The notes under the pieces were generated by a model. The model had not been told where the DNA came from, did not search any database, and worked only from the letters and a program-made list of their open reading frames with translations. A stretch of DNA of 25,818 bases, from positions 210,499 through 236,316 of the forward strand of contig NW_003120925.1 in assembly GCF_000003605.2 (NCBI RefSeq), read 5' to 3'. This DNA is from Saccoglossus kowalevskii. Lineage: Eukaryota; Hemichordata; Enteropneusta; Harrimaniidae. Positions 8,845-18,800 of this stretch are shown here, in pieces. Positions within the stretch are counted from its first letter, which is position 1. Every line of letters starts with the position of its first letter. The position numbers and the translations under genes were made by a program.

Positions 8845-10335
8845 TTAACTGTTATATTTATTGAAGATACCATACACCAAGATGTGTTCTTCGGATGTGC
8901 ACGCGATTTTAATTACCAGTACGTACCAGTTATTCATTTGCATAATTATTATGTTATTAAACAAATACTGATCTGTGGCCTCACCAACGTTTTTTTCCCA
9001 ATGCGTATTTTCAATGCAATAACTAACACAACTAGTTGTAATGTAAAACCTACATTTGTGCTCTTTCATTTCAAAATTCCAATTGAATGTGTTGCCAGTA
9101 CCTCAATCGATCATAATGACTCCCCATTTGATTTTGACTTTAAACGAAATTCTTTTCGAAAAATAAGGATTTTGCGTCAATATTTTAAAGTATGTTCCAA
9201 TTTTTTATTGACTCACCGGTGCAGCAAAGATTCTGTCTATTAATTTTTGTTTTGTATACATTTCTTTGATATGCCTTCGAAAATAGTTGGTATCCCAGTA
9301 ATATGAGAGCACACTTTGTTGGGATAATTTTCCTTGTTTTTCAGGTCACTTGGAATAACTGCTATTATTCATTTCAGTGTGTGCACAAAAGAGTTGCCAT
9401 TTTAGCAATTATATGCAAGGAATTACACCCACGTTATTAGTAAGATCCGAGACACGCATTATCTTCCTCTGTGCAGATTATCCGCCAATGAGAATATTTG
9501 TATTATTCTCAATGATTGCTTGATTTACTGTAAATTGTATTTTCCCATTTCCTGCAACCATGAATCCAAATATTCCGTGACAAATCTCGTAAACTGCGCC
9601 GGCAATCCCTTGATCCGTTTTATAATTACACTGGAAAATGATGCTACCCCATATAGCTTTCAAATATTTTATGTGTTAACTATTTCCCAAAAATGGACGA
9701 AATCAAAGTTTGTCTCTACCTTCCCAAAGAAATCCATAGATGGACTTCCTGAATTTTAATCTTGTCAATCACTGATGTATTTAATATACTATGAGAACTG
9801 AGAAATTCTGAGAAAAACTGAAATGTGTTTTAATTATTTGAACCTTGCCAAACAATGACAGTTTCCCGTTTTTCCAACTTGAGAATTGAATATATTTTTC
9901 ACATTATTGTTTGCTTTACTTATATTTGTTGTCTTGGTTTCCTCAATACCATAAGGTAAATATATGCTTACTATCCTGGCTGTGGGCCACCTGACCCCGA
10001 ACGTTTGCTCTCTTCTTTCTCTCCACACATCTAGCCAAATTCTCTTCGTTTTTTTTCCCCATATTTCGTCCAGAGCACCTAATAAAGAATAATTAACAAA
10101 TCAAATAGCACACCGGCAGACTCCTCATTGGACAAGCAGGTCATGTCGTTTGCAAATAATGCAGCCGTTATAATTGCTTCCCCCTAGAATGGTAAATTCA
10201 GAAATATCCTTATTATCTTTGACGGATACTGGTTATGTTTCCAACACCAGGATGAAGAGCATATGCGACAACGTGTCACCCTTTGACAGTACACTTTGTA
10301 TTTGTGAAAAGTGTAAAAAAAAATTTTGGGGGGAA
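8845..10335 (-). pseudogene. Decayed Tx1/L1-clade LINE, reverse transcriptase and downstream region
   Basis: Minus strand, frames shifting. KGDTLSHMLFILVLE near 10285-10240 corresponds to the RT QGDPLSP block, ISEFTILGG follows, then ALFANDMTCLSNEESA near 10165-10115 (the FADD box as FAND). Next comes FGVRWPTARIVSIYLPYG near 10000-9940 (the WP..P...LG..FSY thumb block), SIYGFLWEGRDK near 9745-9705, VNQAIIENNTNILIGG near 9525-9478, RVSDLL near 9455 and IPSDLKNK near 9350. A cysteine-containing tail (CRFYITTSC) reaches about 8845. This order matches ORF2 of Tx1/L1-like elements. Many stops show it is inactive. It lies just upstream of the methyltransferase pseudogene exon at 8767 and may occupy its first intron. 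The boundaries are approximate. Confidence 0.75.
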
Positions 10336-11878
10336 AAGCAATATTCTTTTCATAAAACGGGATCTTAATTTAGATAAAGTATCAACAATCTTATTGTGAC
10401 AACATATTTAAATAAGCTACATCTTGAGTAGTCTGACTTGTAGACTTAGTAGCGCCCTTGCCGGCCGAACGGCATCAGACCTCACTGTGATAGGCTCGGA
10501 GCAACTCACGCAGGCTACATATTGAATTTGCGAAATTAAACGTTAGCTACAATTCCTAAAATAACAAGCTTGTTAGAAAGACACGTTTTACAGTGTATAA
10601 AAAAGGTAACATACATCCGGGCATTTTCTGTGGTTTATTTTTCCTATATCTATATATATGTTTTTAATTCTGCTGGTGCATATAGTAACAATATAGGGAT
10701 TATTCAGCGGCATCGACAAACCATCTCCAATATCACAGACGACCACTCTCTAGATCCAGGGTCACCTGTAAGTTATCTATCTCATTGTATATGTTATCAT
10801 GATAGTTTAGAGCAATGTATTCGTCAAAGAGCCGTTGGGGGGTATTTTTCTATAGCATTGCAGTTGTATTACGCTGTCATACATCTTTTGCAACGGATTT
10901 GGGTCTTTTAGAATATAGAGGATCGATCGGCAAAGGGTATTTTCGTAAGCTGTAATCAATTGTAATTTAAATAAATAAAAAAACGTAAATTCGGACAAGG
11001 TGTAAAATGTAATCAGCTATTTTATTCATCCGTAATTTGTACAAAGATCTTAATTTTTTGTAAGCATATAGCATTTTCCACATTAAATATTAAATTCGTA
11101 TGCAATTTCCAATTGTGATTCTTAAACACAAATCAAATCAAATCAAATATAATTTAAAAAGTAAAATGTAATTAGGAATTTGCTTTATCATTTTCTGTAA
11201 AAAACGTAAAATGACGATTTTATTTTTATTATTTATATTGTTTTATTTTAGACCTGCAAATTTATTGAATTATATTCTATATATTATAGTAAACACGTCA
11301 TATCCGTTAACCATCATGCATCTGTGACAATTATGTGCATCTCATGAAAACCATTCGGAGAAACAGATGAATATGTTTAGAATGTCCATCTCGTTTTTAA
11401 TTCTTTTCCAATAATTTCTAATTTGCTTTTTTTTCTAATGATGGCTTTTGGTCATCGAAAATAAATGAAACAAACCTCAGATTGGAAAACTTGAGTACAA
11501 AATATTTGTTATTCTGATGGACGTTGACGATAATCTTTAACCATGATGCGTGTTATTCGCGTTTGGGCCTACTTCTAAACACAAACGAATACAAAACGCG
11601 TTATATCGTATATTTAACCACGGCTTGCATAATTGAAAGCGCGTTCTCTACTCTAATCAGAACGACGATATACTGGTATAATACATTTGATGTTAAACAT
11701 ACTATGTAATTTTGTTGGGTGGGTAAATTGAACATGATGGGTACGAGGCGACTTTATTTTCATTTTATTAGGGCTCAAAAACGAACAGAACTGTGTTCAT
11801 GAACTGTGTTCAAACATCCAGAATTCCGAGTCGAATAGAGAGTGATGGTAATACCATATGCCCGTGTTTTCTGTTGAT
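10336..11878. other. Gene-free AT-rich stretch
   Basis: No exon, RNA or element is supported. It contains a short (AAATC)n run near 11129-11150 and A/T-rich low-complexity sequence. Possible upstream LINE remains could not be recognised. Confidence 0.35.
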
Positions 11879-12110
11879 ATACTGTAAAACATGTTGAAAA
11901 AGCGGCATGCAATTTTAGCGTATTGTGGTAAAATGACGTAATAGCGAAATGTTGATTTAGCGAATCTCTCTTGTCATTGTTGATTTCTTTGTTTGGCGGC
12001 CATTTTGAATGTATAATAAAGTCATTAGCGACATCTTGAATTAGCGAATCAGTTCTCTCGCTAAATTCGCGAAAAAGACATGCTCACGAAAAAGACATGT
12101 TTTACAGTAT
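11879..12110. mobile_element. MITE with 16-bp perfect inverted ends (232 bp)
   Basis: ATACTGTAAAACATGT at 11879-11894 is perfectly inverted at 12095-12110. The interior has repeated TTTAGCG / TTAGCGAATC / ATTCGCGAAAAA blocks facing each other. There is no coding capacity. Termini with TACTGTAAA and internal TTCGCGAA are a style I associate with invertebrate DNA-transposon MITEs; the superfamily is not determined. Confidence 0.75.
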
Positions 12111-13218
12111 TTCATTTTAAATGAACCATTTATTGTTTAGCGTTTTGTTAACGAAATATGCTCTATTAAAATCTTGTTAGTGTTAGCTATTCTGTCTTTG
12201 AATATAGTCAAAGGAAAATGTTCCTCGTTCACTGTAGATGGCTAATTTGGGGGTATTTTTGGAGGTATTTCAGTAGGAATCGATAATATGCAAGATGCAT
12301 GTAATATATCCAAAATCTGAGGACATTTTTTTCGGTCTCCTTAATAAAAAATAACCGTTCACGATTAACATACACCAACATTTGGTTATACATGTAGATG
12401 TTAAAATTGACATGAATTTTTAAACATTATGAATTTATGCAGTTAACTGTTATATGAATCAAGTTACAAAACATGTAGACATTAAACAAATGCAAAATTT
12501 GCGTTGCCCGTAATTCGAAGTTCGGTTAACATTTGGGCGTACTTTGGTAAAAGTAGGCGTGGTTTCTAAAATATGTTTCGATGATTTCGTAACTTGACAA
12601 CTTCAAACAATCTCGCGGTAATCCACAAAGTGAACGCCCCACAATGCAGGCAGGTACCTTCCATGGTGTGTCGAACGAACTTGTTTCGTAAATCAGTGAA
12701 CTGGTTATCAGCAAGTTCATCAATCGTCTCCTGGCAACTGTTCGCGATTTCCCTACATCGGTGAGTAGAACTAATGAAAGTCTCCGTGAATGTCCATGAG
12801 CAGAAATCTACACTAACTGAATGGATGTACATTACGTGTTGTAAGTTTCCTAGGTTCTTCTAGTAACTGTGATTCTGACCTTTGTGTAAACTGATAATAC
12901 AAGCATAAGTGTATTCTCAAGGGCGGAAGTACGTCACAGAACTTATAAATAAGCTAATAAGACGCGCACCACTGTACCATGTATTTATAAGGGCTCTTTG
13001 CAGGCTGCTGCGGAAAGCCAGTCGAAAAACCGTTAAAGGGGAACCTTCCAAGCCCAGGGATTGCACCAAAGAACCATGGGCACTATTGTTTATGTTGTTT
13101 ACAAAGTTAATCTATCTTTTGTTATCCATTGTAGTTTTAATCCAGAAAGTAAATTTGTTGTGAGATTAGGCTTAACTGGAAGTGTCTCTTCAAAAACGGC
13201 TAAAGTAAAGGATATAGA
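12111..13218. other. Gene-free stretch with one weak candidate exon
   Basis: No recognised gene. The only stretch that looks codogenic is 12658-12752 on the minus strand, listed separately. Confidence 0.3.
12658..12752 (-). CDS. Weak candidate internal exon of unknown protein
   Basis: A possible acceptor (ctactcaccgatgtag) and a good donor (ATGGAAG then gtacct) frame 95 nt that read EIANSCQETIDELADNQF followed by TDLRNKFVRHTME. The composition is hydrophilic and protein-like, and local GC is higher than around it. I recognise no family and no neighbouring exon. It could equally be chance. Confidence 0.2.
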
Positions 13219-13722
13219 CACAGTCCCTCTATCCCCGGTCTGGAAACGCTTCGCAGTCTATTGTCCCAGGGCTGGTTGCGGGTAAATAAACCGGTCACAC
13301 ACAAAGCTGAGCGTACACTGCAACACAGTCCCTCAACAGTCCCAGTGTTGAAGGCAAACACCAACTTAAAAAGAACTGAAAATATTACCGTGATTTATCA
13401 AAATACGAACATCCGAGAGAAAAAAATCCACATCACCAAAAAGTAAATGTACATATCTATTTAGATTAAAACAATATTATGGTCGAATGCAGTTTTCTTA
13501 CTATGAATAAATCGATCGTTTCAACGGAATGCTCTGCTATCAAGAGACTATGCTTCGCGGAAAGCCATACCCAGCGCAGTCCGAGCACAACGGGTACGCG
13601 GGTGATTCACACCGTAGACCGGGTGTTGAGGGACGGTGGCTAGAACCATGGAAGATACTAACGTTAGGACCTTCCATGCTAGAACCAACCACAGTTCCTC
13701 TATAGACTATAGAGGGACTGTG
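13219..13722. mobile_element. Possible DNA element with CACAGTCCCTCTAT inverted ends (504 bp)
   Basis: The left end CACAGTCCCTCTAT (13219-13232) is inverted at 13709-13722. The right end is itself a 33-bp hairpin (13690-13722, 16-nt arms, one mismatch). A further internal ACACAGTCCCTC lies near 13323. No target duplication is obvious and the interior encodes nothing I recognise. Confidence 0.5.
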
Positions 13723-14147
13723 AGCCAACTAAGAATTAAGTTTTTTTGTTTTTATTTCACAGCATCCAATTTGGTGAGAACATGAACACACGTGAAATTT
13801 ACACTTTATATAGTAGACTTGAAGGCCGCCACATAGTGGTAACATCTCATTAATTTATTCCCATACACTTTTAATTTGTCCGATTAATATACAATTAGAT
13901 CCTATATATAAGGTAAGTATACAATATGTGTCGACCACCGCACATGTATAGGAACTATGTAACGCGTGAAAGCGAGTAATAAAAAGGACGTTGTGATATA
14001 CCTCCAAGGATATACTGAGAAAAATACCACATACATATATTTCACAGAAATTCTGCATCAAGTCTCGGTGAAATGAATTGATAGGACAGTTATTTACAGC
14101 ATTGAAGCCATATATATATACATGAGCCTGTAATTCATCACGTCAAG
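13723..14147. other. Upstream region of the + strand methyltransferase
   Basis: No gene. A TA-rich run (tatatatata) lies about 35-40 bp before the ATG at 14148. It could be a TATA element or just low-complexity sequence in the 5' UTR; the transcription start is unknown. Confidence 0.3.
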
Positions 14148-14267
14148 ATGTCTCACATAGATATTAATAATTTTGCCACTGCGTCCTTTGCTGAAGCGTA
14201 CCAAAAATTCAGACCGACGTTCCCCCGGGAGGTACCTGAGAAGATTATAGCTTTCATGGATGCAAAG
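14148..14267 (+). CDS. Methyltransferase exon 1
   Basis: ATG to FMDAK, exactly 40 codons, phase 0, donor gtatgt at 14268. The next codon in the pseudogene copy (K of KARPHV) would follow in the same phase. Confidence 0.85.
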
Positions 14268-17200
14268 GTATGTTTGTTAGACGTCTGTGTATTCTCGGGC
14301 ATTTTCACTGTCGGGCAACTATCGCGGTGAAAACAAAAGCCGAAAACTCACAGAAAACCGTGCTTTGATATACTAGTAGCTTCTGAGACTCCCCTGAACA
14401 GTGTAAATTACCACCTNNNNNNNNNNNNNNNNNNNNNNNNNNNNNNNNNNNNNNNNNNNNNNNNNNNNNNNNNNNNNNNNNNNNNNNNNNNNNNNNNNNN
14501 NNNNNNNNNNNNNNNNNNNNNNNNNNNNNNNNNNNNNNNNNNNNNNNNNNNNNNNNNNNNNNNNNNNNNNNNNNNNNNNNNNNNNNNNNNNNNNNNNNNN
14601 NNNNNNNNNNNNNNNNNNNNNNNNNNNNNNNNNNNNNNNNNNNNNNNNNNNNNNNNNNNNNNNNNNNNNNNNNNNNNNNNNNNNNNNNNNNNNNNNNNNN
14701 NNNNNNNNNNNNNNNNNNNNNNNNNNNNNNNNNNNNNNNNNNNNNNNNNNNNNNNNNNNNNNNNNNNNNNNNNNNNNNNNNNNNNNNNNNNNNNNNNNNN
14801 NNNNNNNNNNNNNNNNNNNNNNNNNNNNNNNNNNNNNNNNNNNNNNNNNNNNNNNNNNNNNNNNNNNNNNNNNNNNNNNNNNNNNNNNNNNNNNNNNNNN
14901 NNNNNNNNNNNNNNNNNNNNNNNNNNNNNNNNNNNNNNNNNNNNNNNNNNNNNNNNNNNNNNNNNNNNNNNNNNNNNNNNNNNNNNNNNNNNNNNNNNNN
15001 NNNNNNNNNNNNNNNNNNNNNNNNNNNNNNNNNNNNNNNNNNNNNNNNNNNNNNNNNNNNNNNNNNNNNNNNNNNNNNNNNNNNNNNNNNNNNNNNNNNN
15101 NNNNNNNNNNNNNNNNNNNNNNNNNNNNNNNNNNNNNNNNNNNNNNNNNNNNNNNNNNNNNNNNNNNNNNNNNNNNNNNNNNNNNNNNNNNNNNNNNNNN
15201 NNNNNNNNNNNNNNNNNNNNNNNNNNNNNNNNNNNNNNNNNNNNNNNNNNNNNNNNNNNNNNNNNNNNNNNNNNNNNNNNNNNNNNNNNNNNNNNNNNNN
15301 NNNNNNNNNNNNNNNNNNNNNNNNNNNNNNNNNNNNNNNNNNNNNNNNNNNNNNNNNNNNCAATATGGCTACAGAAACAGCATTTTCTTTGGCAGATACT
15401 ATGGGTCTTTTATCAATAAGCTAGGTAGTCGCCAGGGAACCTCCCACTAGTCCCTGTCACAGGCTAATATAATATAAGGTCTAGGTCTATGGTATAACTA
15501 GTTGCGGCTCTCTGCGGCTCCTTAGGCCAGGTCATAAGCTCGAAGACTCTGCAAAGGAAGTCGAAAATATCACTTCTTACCAAAAAAGACAAAAATATTC
15601 ACCAATATTAGAGAATTGAAGATATCATCGCAAAATGAAGAAATCTGAGAGAGGTCCACATGTAGTTCCTATATATGTAATATCAAAGTAATCGGACTTG
15701 CAGTTTTCTACAAGAATTCGAAAATATCACTTTTTACCAAACAAGCAGCCTGTCGGCTGAGATAACTCCGCTGTTAGCAATGCACATTTCAATTAAAGAA
15801 CAGAAGACATCATTAGAAAATGAACAATATGTATAGTATCAAAGCAATCGGACTTACAGTTTTTAAGTCGAAAATATCACTTTCTACCAAAAATGACAAA
15901 AATATTCACCAAAATTAGAGAATTGAAGATATCATCACGAAATGAACAAATCTGAGAAAGGTCTACATGTAGTATCTATATATGTAATATCAAAGCAATT
16001 GAACTTTTGGTTTTAAACAAGAAGTCGAAAATATCACTTTTTACCAAAAATTACAAAAATATTCACCAAAATTAGACAATTGAAGATATCATCACAAAAT
16101 GAACAAATCTGAGAGAGGTCCACATGTAGTACCTATATATGTAATATCAAAGCAATCGGACTTACAGTTTTTAACAAGAAGTCGAAAATATCACTTTTTA
16201 CCAAAAATGACAAAAATATTCACCAAAATTAGAGAATTGAAGATATCATCACAAAATGAACAAATCTGAGAAAGGTCTACATGTAGTATCTATATATGTA
16301 ATATCAAAGCAATCGGACTTGCGGTTTTTAACAAGAAGTCGAAAATATCACTTTTTACCAAAAATTATAAAAATATTCACCAAAATTAGAGAATTGAAGA
16401 TATCATCAAAAAATGAACAAATCTGAGGGAGGTTCACATGTAGTACCTATATATGTTATATCAAAGCAATCGGACTTGCGGTTTTTAAGAAGAAGTCGAA
16501 AATATCACTTTTACCAAAAATATTCACCAAAATTAGAGAATTGAAGATATCATCACGAAATGAACAAATCTGAGAGAGGTCCACATGTAGTACCTATATA
16601 TGTGATATCAAAGCAATTGGACTTGCGGTTTTTAACAAGTAGTCAAAAATATCACTTTTTACCAAAAATGACAAAAATATTCACCAAAATTAGAGAATTG
16701 AAGATATCAACATGAAATGAACAAACCTAAGAGAGCTCTACCCAAGGTACATATACACCAAGTATCAAAGCATTCAGGCTTGTAGTTTTCAAGAAGAAGT
16801 CGAAAAAGTAAAACATTGACACGGACGACGACGGACAATCACTCATATGATAAGCTCCGCTCGACAAAGTCGACAGCGGAGCAAAAAAGACAAAAATATT
16901 CACCAAAATTAGAGAATTGAAGATATCATCACAAAATTTACAATTCTGAGAGAGGTCCACATGTAGTACCTACATGTATAATATCAGAATATGCACATAT
17001 TAGATGTGTAATTAATTAATATATGTGTATTGTTTTCAGTTCAGATACGTGACGTTGAAAGAACATTGGTTTGAAGGGCATAAACATGTGAAGAGAAACC
17101 CATATGAATTTTACAACCCGCCTTTTGCTGAGATTGAAACGTAAGAAATACCTGCCGCAATAGGGTACTTTTATTAAGTGCATATTGTTTATAATTATTT

Positions 17201-17724
17201 AATAAATATATAAATTTGTTGTTGCAAGTCATTGGAAACCTTTTTTTTTCAGGTATGGCTACATAACAATGGAGAGACTGAATACAACAACCGTGTCTGA
17301 TTTCATTGGTCTTCTTCGTTCATTCTCAGCATACAATAGATACGTACATGTTCACCCTGAGAAACAGGATCTACTGCAGAAGATAGAAGCCATGTGAGCA
17401 TTTTCTTTCTTTTACATTTCCGCTACGAAAGTTATGCCTGCCTATGCATGGTGGGAGTTTGCATATAGGTAGGGCTTGCATAACAGATGTTGTGAGCATC
17501 TTTTGTTCTTTTCGTCTAAAACTTTTTATCATTGTAATATTAAACGTCTTATTTTCTTCAGTTTATCGTGAATCTGTGAGTTCAATAACACATGCATGGT
17601 TTAAACTGAATTTCTGTCTCTGTATAGGATAATGCAAGTTCTTGATTTGGAATCCCCACCAGAGAAAACATCCTTGGAATTCAACTATCAACATGTCTTC
17701 CTGATCACAGCAAGAAAGAAATAA
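14148..17724 (+). CDS. DDB_G0268948-like class I SAM-dependent methyltransferase (middle exons in gap)
   Basis: Visible exons: 14148-14267, 17040-17140, 17253-17393, 17628-17724. Exon 1 encodes 40 residues beginning MSHIDINNFATASFAEAYQ and containing KFRPTFPREVPEKII, the N-terminal helix region that precedes SAM motif I in this family. The C-terminal exons encode FRYVTLKEHWFEGHKHV..NPYEFYNPPF, TVSDFIGLLRSFSAYNRY and a short tail ending TARKK. Phases agree throughout (0, 2, 2). The SAM-binding exons should lie in the unresolved run 14417-15360, so catalytic integrity cannot be judged. This family is small, soluble and related to yeast TMT1/CRG1-type methyltransferases (knowledge); the substrate is unknown here. 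The start is chosen because the ATG opens the conserved N-terminus directly. It is paired with an inverted pseudogene copy at 7482-8767. Confidence 0.88.
14417..15360. other. Unresolved bases (assembly gap)
   Basis: Run of N, about 944 positions; true length unknown. It should contain the SAM-motif exons of the + methyltransferase. The open frame across it on the minus strand is an artefact. Confidence 0.98.
15560..16985. repeat. 157-bp tandem repeat array in methyltransferase intron
   Basis: The block GTCGAAAATATCAC recurs at about 15560, 15717, 15867, 16024, 16181, 16338, 16495, 16642 and 16799, mostly 157 bp apart (147-150 where small deletions occurred). Each unit contains ATTCACCAAAATTAGAGAA, TTGAAGATATCATCAC, GGTCCACATGTAGTACC and AAGCAATCGGACTTGCGG. 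The array sits directly upstream of the 17040 exon and is interrupted by a full element (15741-16882). Confidence 0.9.
15741..16882 (+). mobile_element. Pearl/HINE-like repeat-array element, full copy nested in another array
   Basis: It starts ACAAGCAGCCTGTCGGCTGA (a small CAGCC/GGCTG hairpin) and continues with GATAACTCCGCTGTTAG. It then holds several 157-bp units, a CGGACGACGACGGACAATCA tail and a terminal hairpin GCTCCGCT..AGCGGAGC (16854-16882), followed by an A-run. Flanking sequence rejoins as one intact repeat unit (TTTTTACCAA / AAAAGACAAAAATATTCACC), which shows insertion into an older array. This design (tandem core, terminal hairpin, no protein) is that of Helitron/Helentron-derived HINE or pearl elements; that assignment is inferred. 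Confidence 0.7.
17040..17140 (+). CDS. Methyltransferase 101-nt exon
   Basis: Acceptor tgttttcag, donor gtaaga. It encodes 33 codons plus two bases (AC), completed to ACG by the next exon. It contains the HWFEGHKHV and NPYEFYNPPF blocks that in family members sit after the substrate-side helices. Confidence 0.85.
17253..17393 (+). CDS. Methyltransferase 141-nt exon
   Basis: Strong acceptor (nine T then cag) and donor gtgagc. It encodes YGYITMERLNTTTVSDFIG and HVHPEKQDLLQKIEAM, the conserved C-terminal T-x-x-DF-(I/L)-G-(L/Y)-L..S..Y block of this methyltransferase family. Confidence 0.88.
17628..17724 (+). CDS. Methyltransferase last exon
   Basis: Acceptor ctctgtatag. The exon completes the split ATG codon and encodes IMQVLDLESPPEKTSLEF, then NYQHVFLITARKK and TAA at 17722-17724, the terminal beta strand of the fold. 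ATTAAA at 17761-17766 is a possible poly(A) signal. Confidence 0.85.
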
Positions 17725-18582
17725 TTCTGGAACGTTGATATAATTTCTGTTCAGAATCTCATTAAAAACCTCAATTCATTGTAGTATTAACCTACGTTAC
17801 CAATACGAGTCATAGACAGATTACTCATCGCAGTTTGGATTTAGAATAGAATAGAATAGAATAGAATAGAATAGAATAGAATAGAATAGAATGGATAGGA
17901 TAGCTTTATTACATCCTTAAAGAAAATTGATATTTCTTCTCTATTTAGCGTAATAAAGCTAATTTATGATATATGCCATTATTACCATGCACATTATAAT
18001 TATGGCAAGCATAGAGTGCAGATGTTCACAGTAAAGGTGAATTTATAACCAATACTAGTATTGCATGTGGCAGATATGAATTGAATCGCCCTAGATGTAT
18101 AGTAATTACTGATGATGGTAAAATTGTAGTCACTGGAGGCAAACATGTTAAAATCGTTTCATAATTAAACATCACCATTGACCTTAGAATACCGAGAACT
18201 AAAGCTTGGTATGACAGAGATGTACATTTAACTTAGTTTGTCTTTTCTGCATCTGAATTCAAAACGCCATGTTCAGTATAGATGACTGGTGATATATAAA
18301 ATACATTTGAATATGCACTTAGTGCTCAAGTCAGATTGACATCAACTCTGTTGAGAGCAGCAGGTACAAAAGGAAAGGCAAATTTACATTGCAGTACAAA
18401 GTGTTATAGCGAGTGAATATTGATTGAAATAAGAGTCAGAACAAAGACGGGTTTAGAATTATCTTAATTATTTATTTATTAATAATATATTTGCTTGCAC
18501 TGTTTTGTACAATAGCTGTAAATACTGTCATGAAGAAAAAAATAAGATCACATATTTAAAAATAAACATTCCATTGTTCTGC
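17725..18582. other. Gene-free stretch downstream of the methyltransferase
   Basis: Apart from the pentamer array at 17841-17892, no gene or element is recognised. Confidence 0.4.
17841..17892. repeat. (TAGAA)n microsatellite
   Basis: About ten perfect pentamers in tandem, then a decayed unit (gaatggatagg). Confidence 0.9.
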
Positions 18583-18632
18583 ACCAGGACTCAGACTAGT
18601 AATACAATTGTATTACTAGTCTGAGACCAGGA
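18583..18632. repeat. 36-bp perfect palindrome flanked by 7-bp direct repeats
   Basis: Half-arm CTCAGACTAGTAATACAA starts at 18590 and is followed at once by its exact reverse complement, ending 18625. ACCAGGA occurs directly before (18583-18589) and directly after (18626-18632). It has the form of a minimal foldback insertion with a target duplication. Confidence 0.85.
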
Positions 18633-18660
18633 CAATGTTTTTTGTGTTACTGTAAAATAC

Positions 18661-18793
18661 TTAAAGCGTGGTGGTCGTCGCGCAGCGTGTGTTCGAATTT
18701 CATGTAAATAAACAGTGTATTTTACATGCATTGTATACGTCGATATGAGTCCCATATCGAACAAGACGCGGCACGACGACTGCCGCGCTTTAA
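18661..18793. mobile_element. TTAA-flanked MITE, copy 5 (133 bp)
   Basis: TTAA at 18661-18664 and 18790-18793, ends AGCGTGGTGGTCGTCGCGC and CACGACGACTGCCGCGCT. It matches the copy at 273-404 over its length with only small differences, so these two belong to one recently spread subfamily. Confidence 0.85.
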
Positions 18794-18800
18794 TATTAGC

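Noticed and set aside
8884-9243. Plus-strand open frame of 119 codons
   Set aside because: It is antisense to LINE-like sequence on the minus strand and has no recognisable domain.
9520-9759. Plus-strand open frame of about 79 codons
   Set aside because: It is antisense to the LINE blocks NNTNILIGG and FLWEGRDK.
12909-13285. Overlapping plus-strand open frames near 13 kb
   Set aside because: They lack homology and splice signals, and one overlaps the end of a putative mobile element.
14305-15363. Long minus-strand open frame of about 350 codons
   Set aside because: Almost all of it is unresolved bases; the few real residues match nothing.
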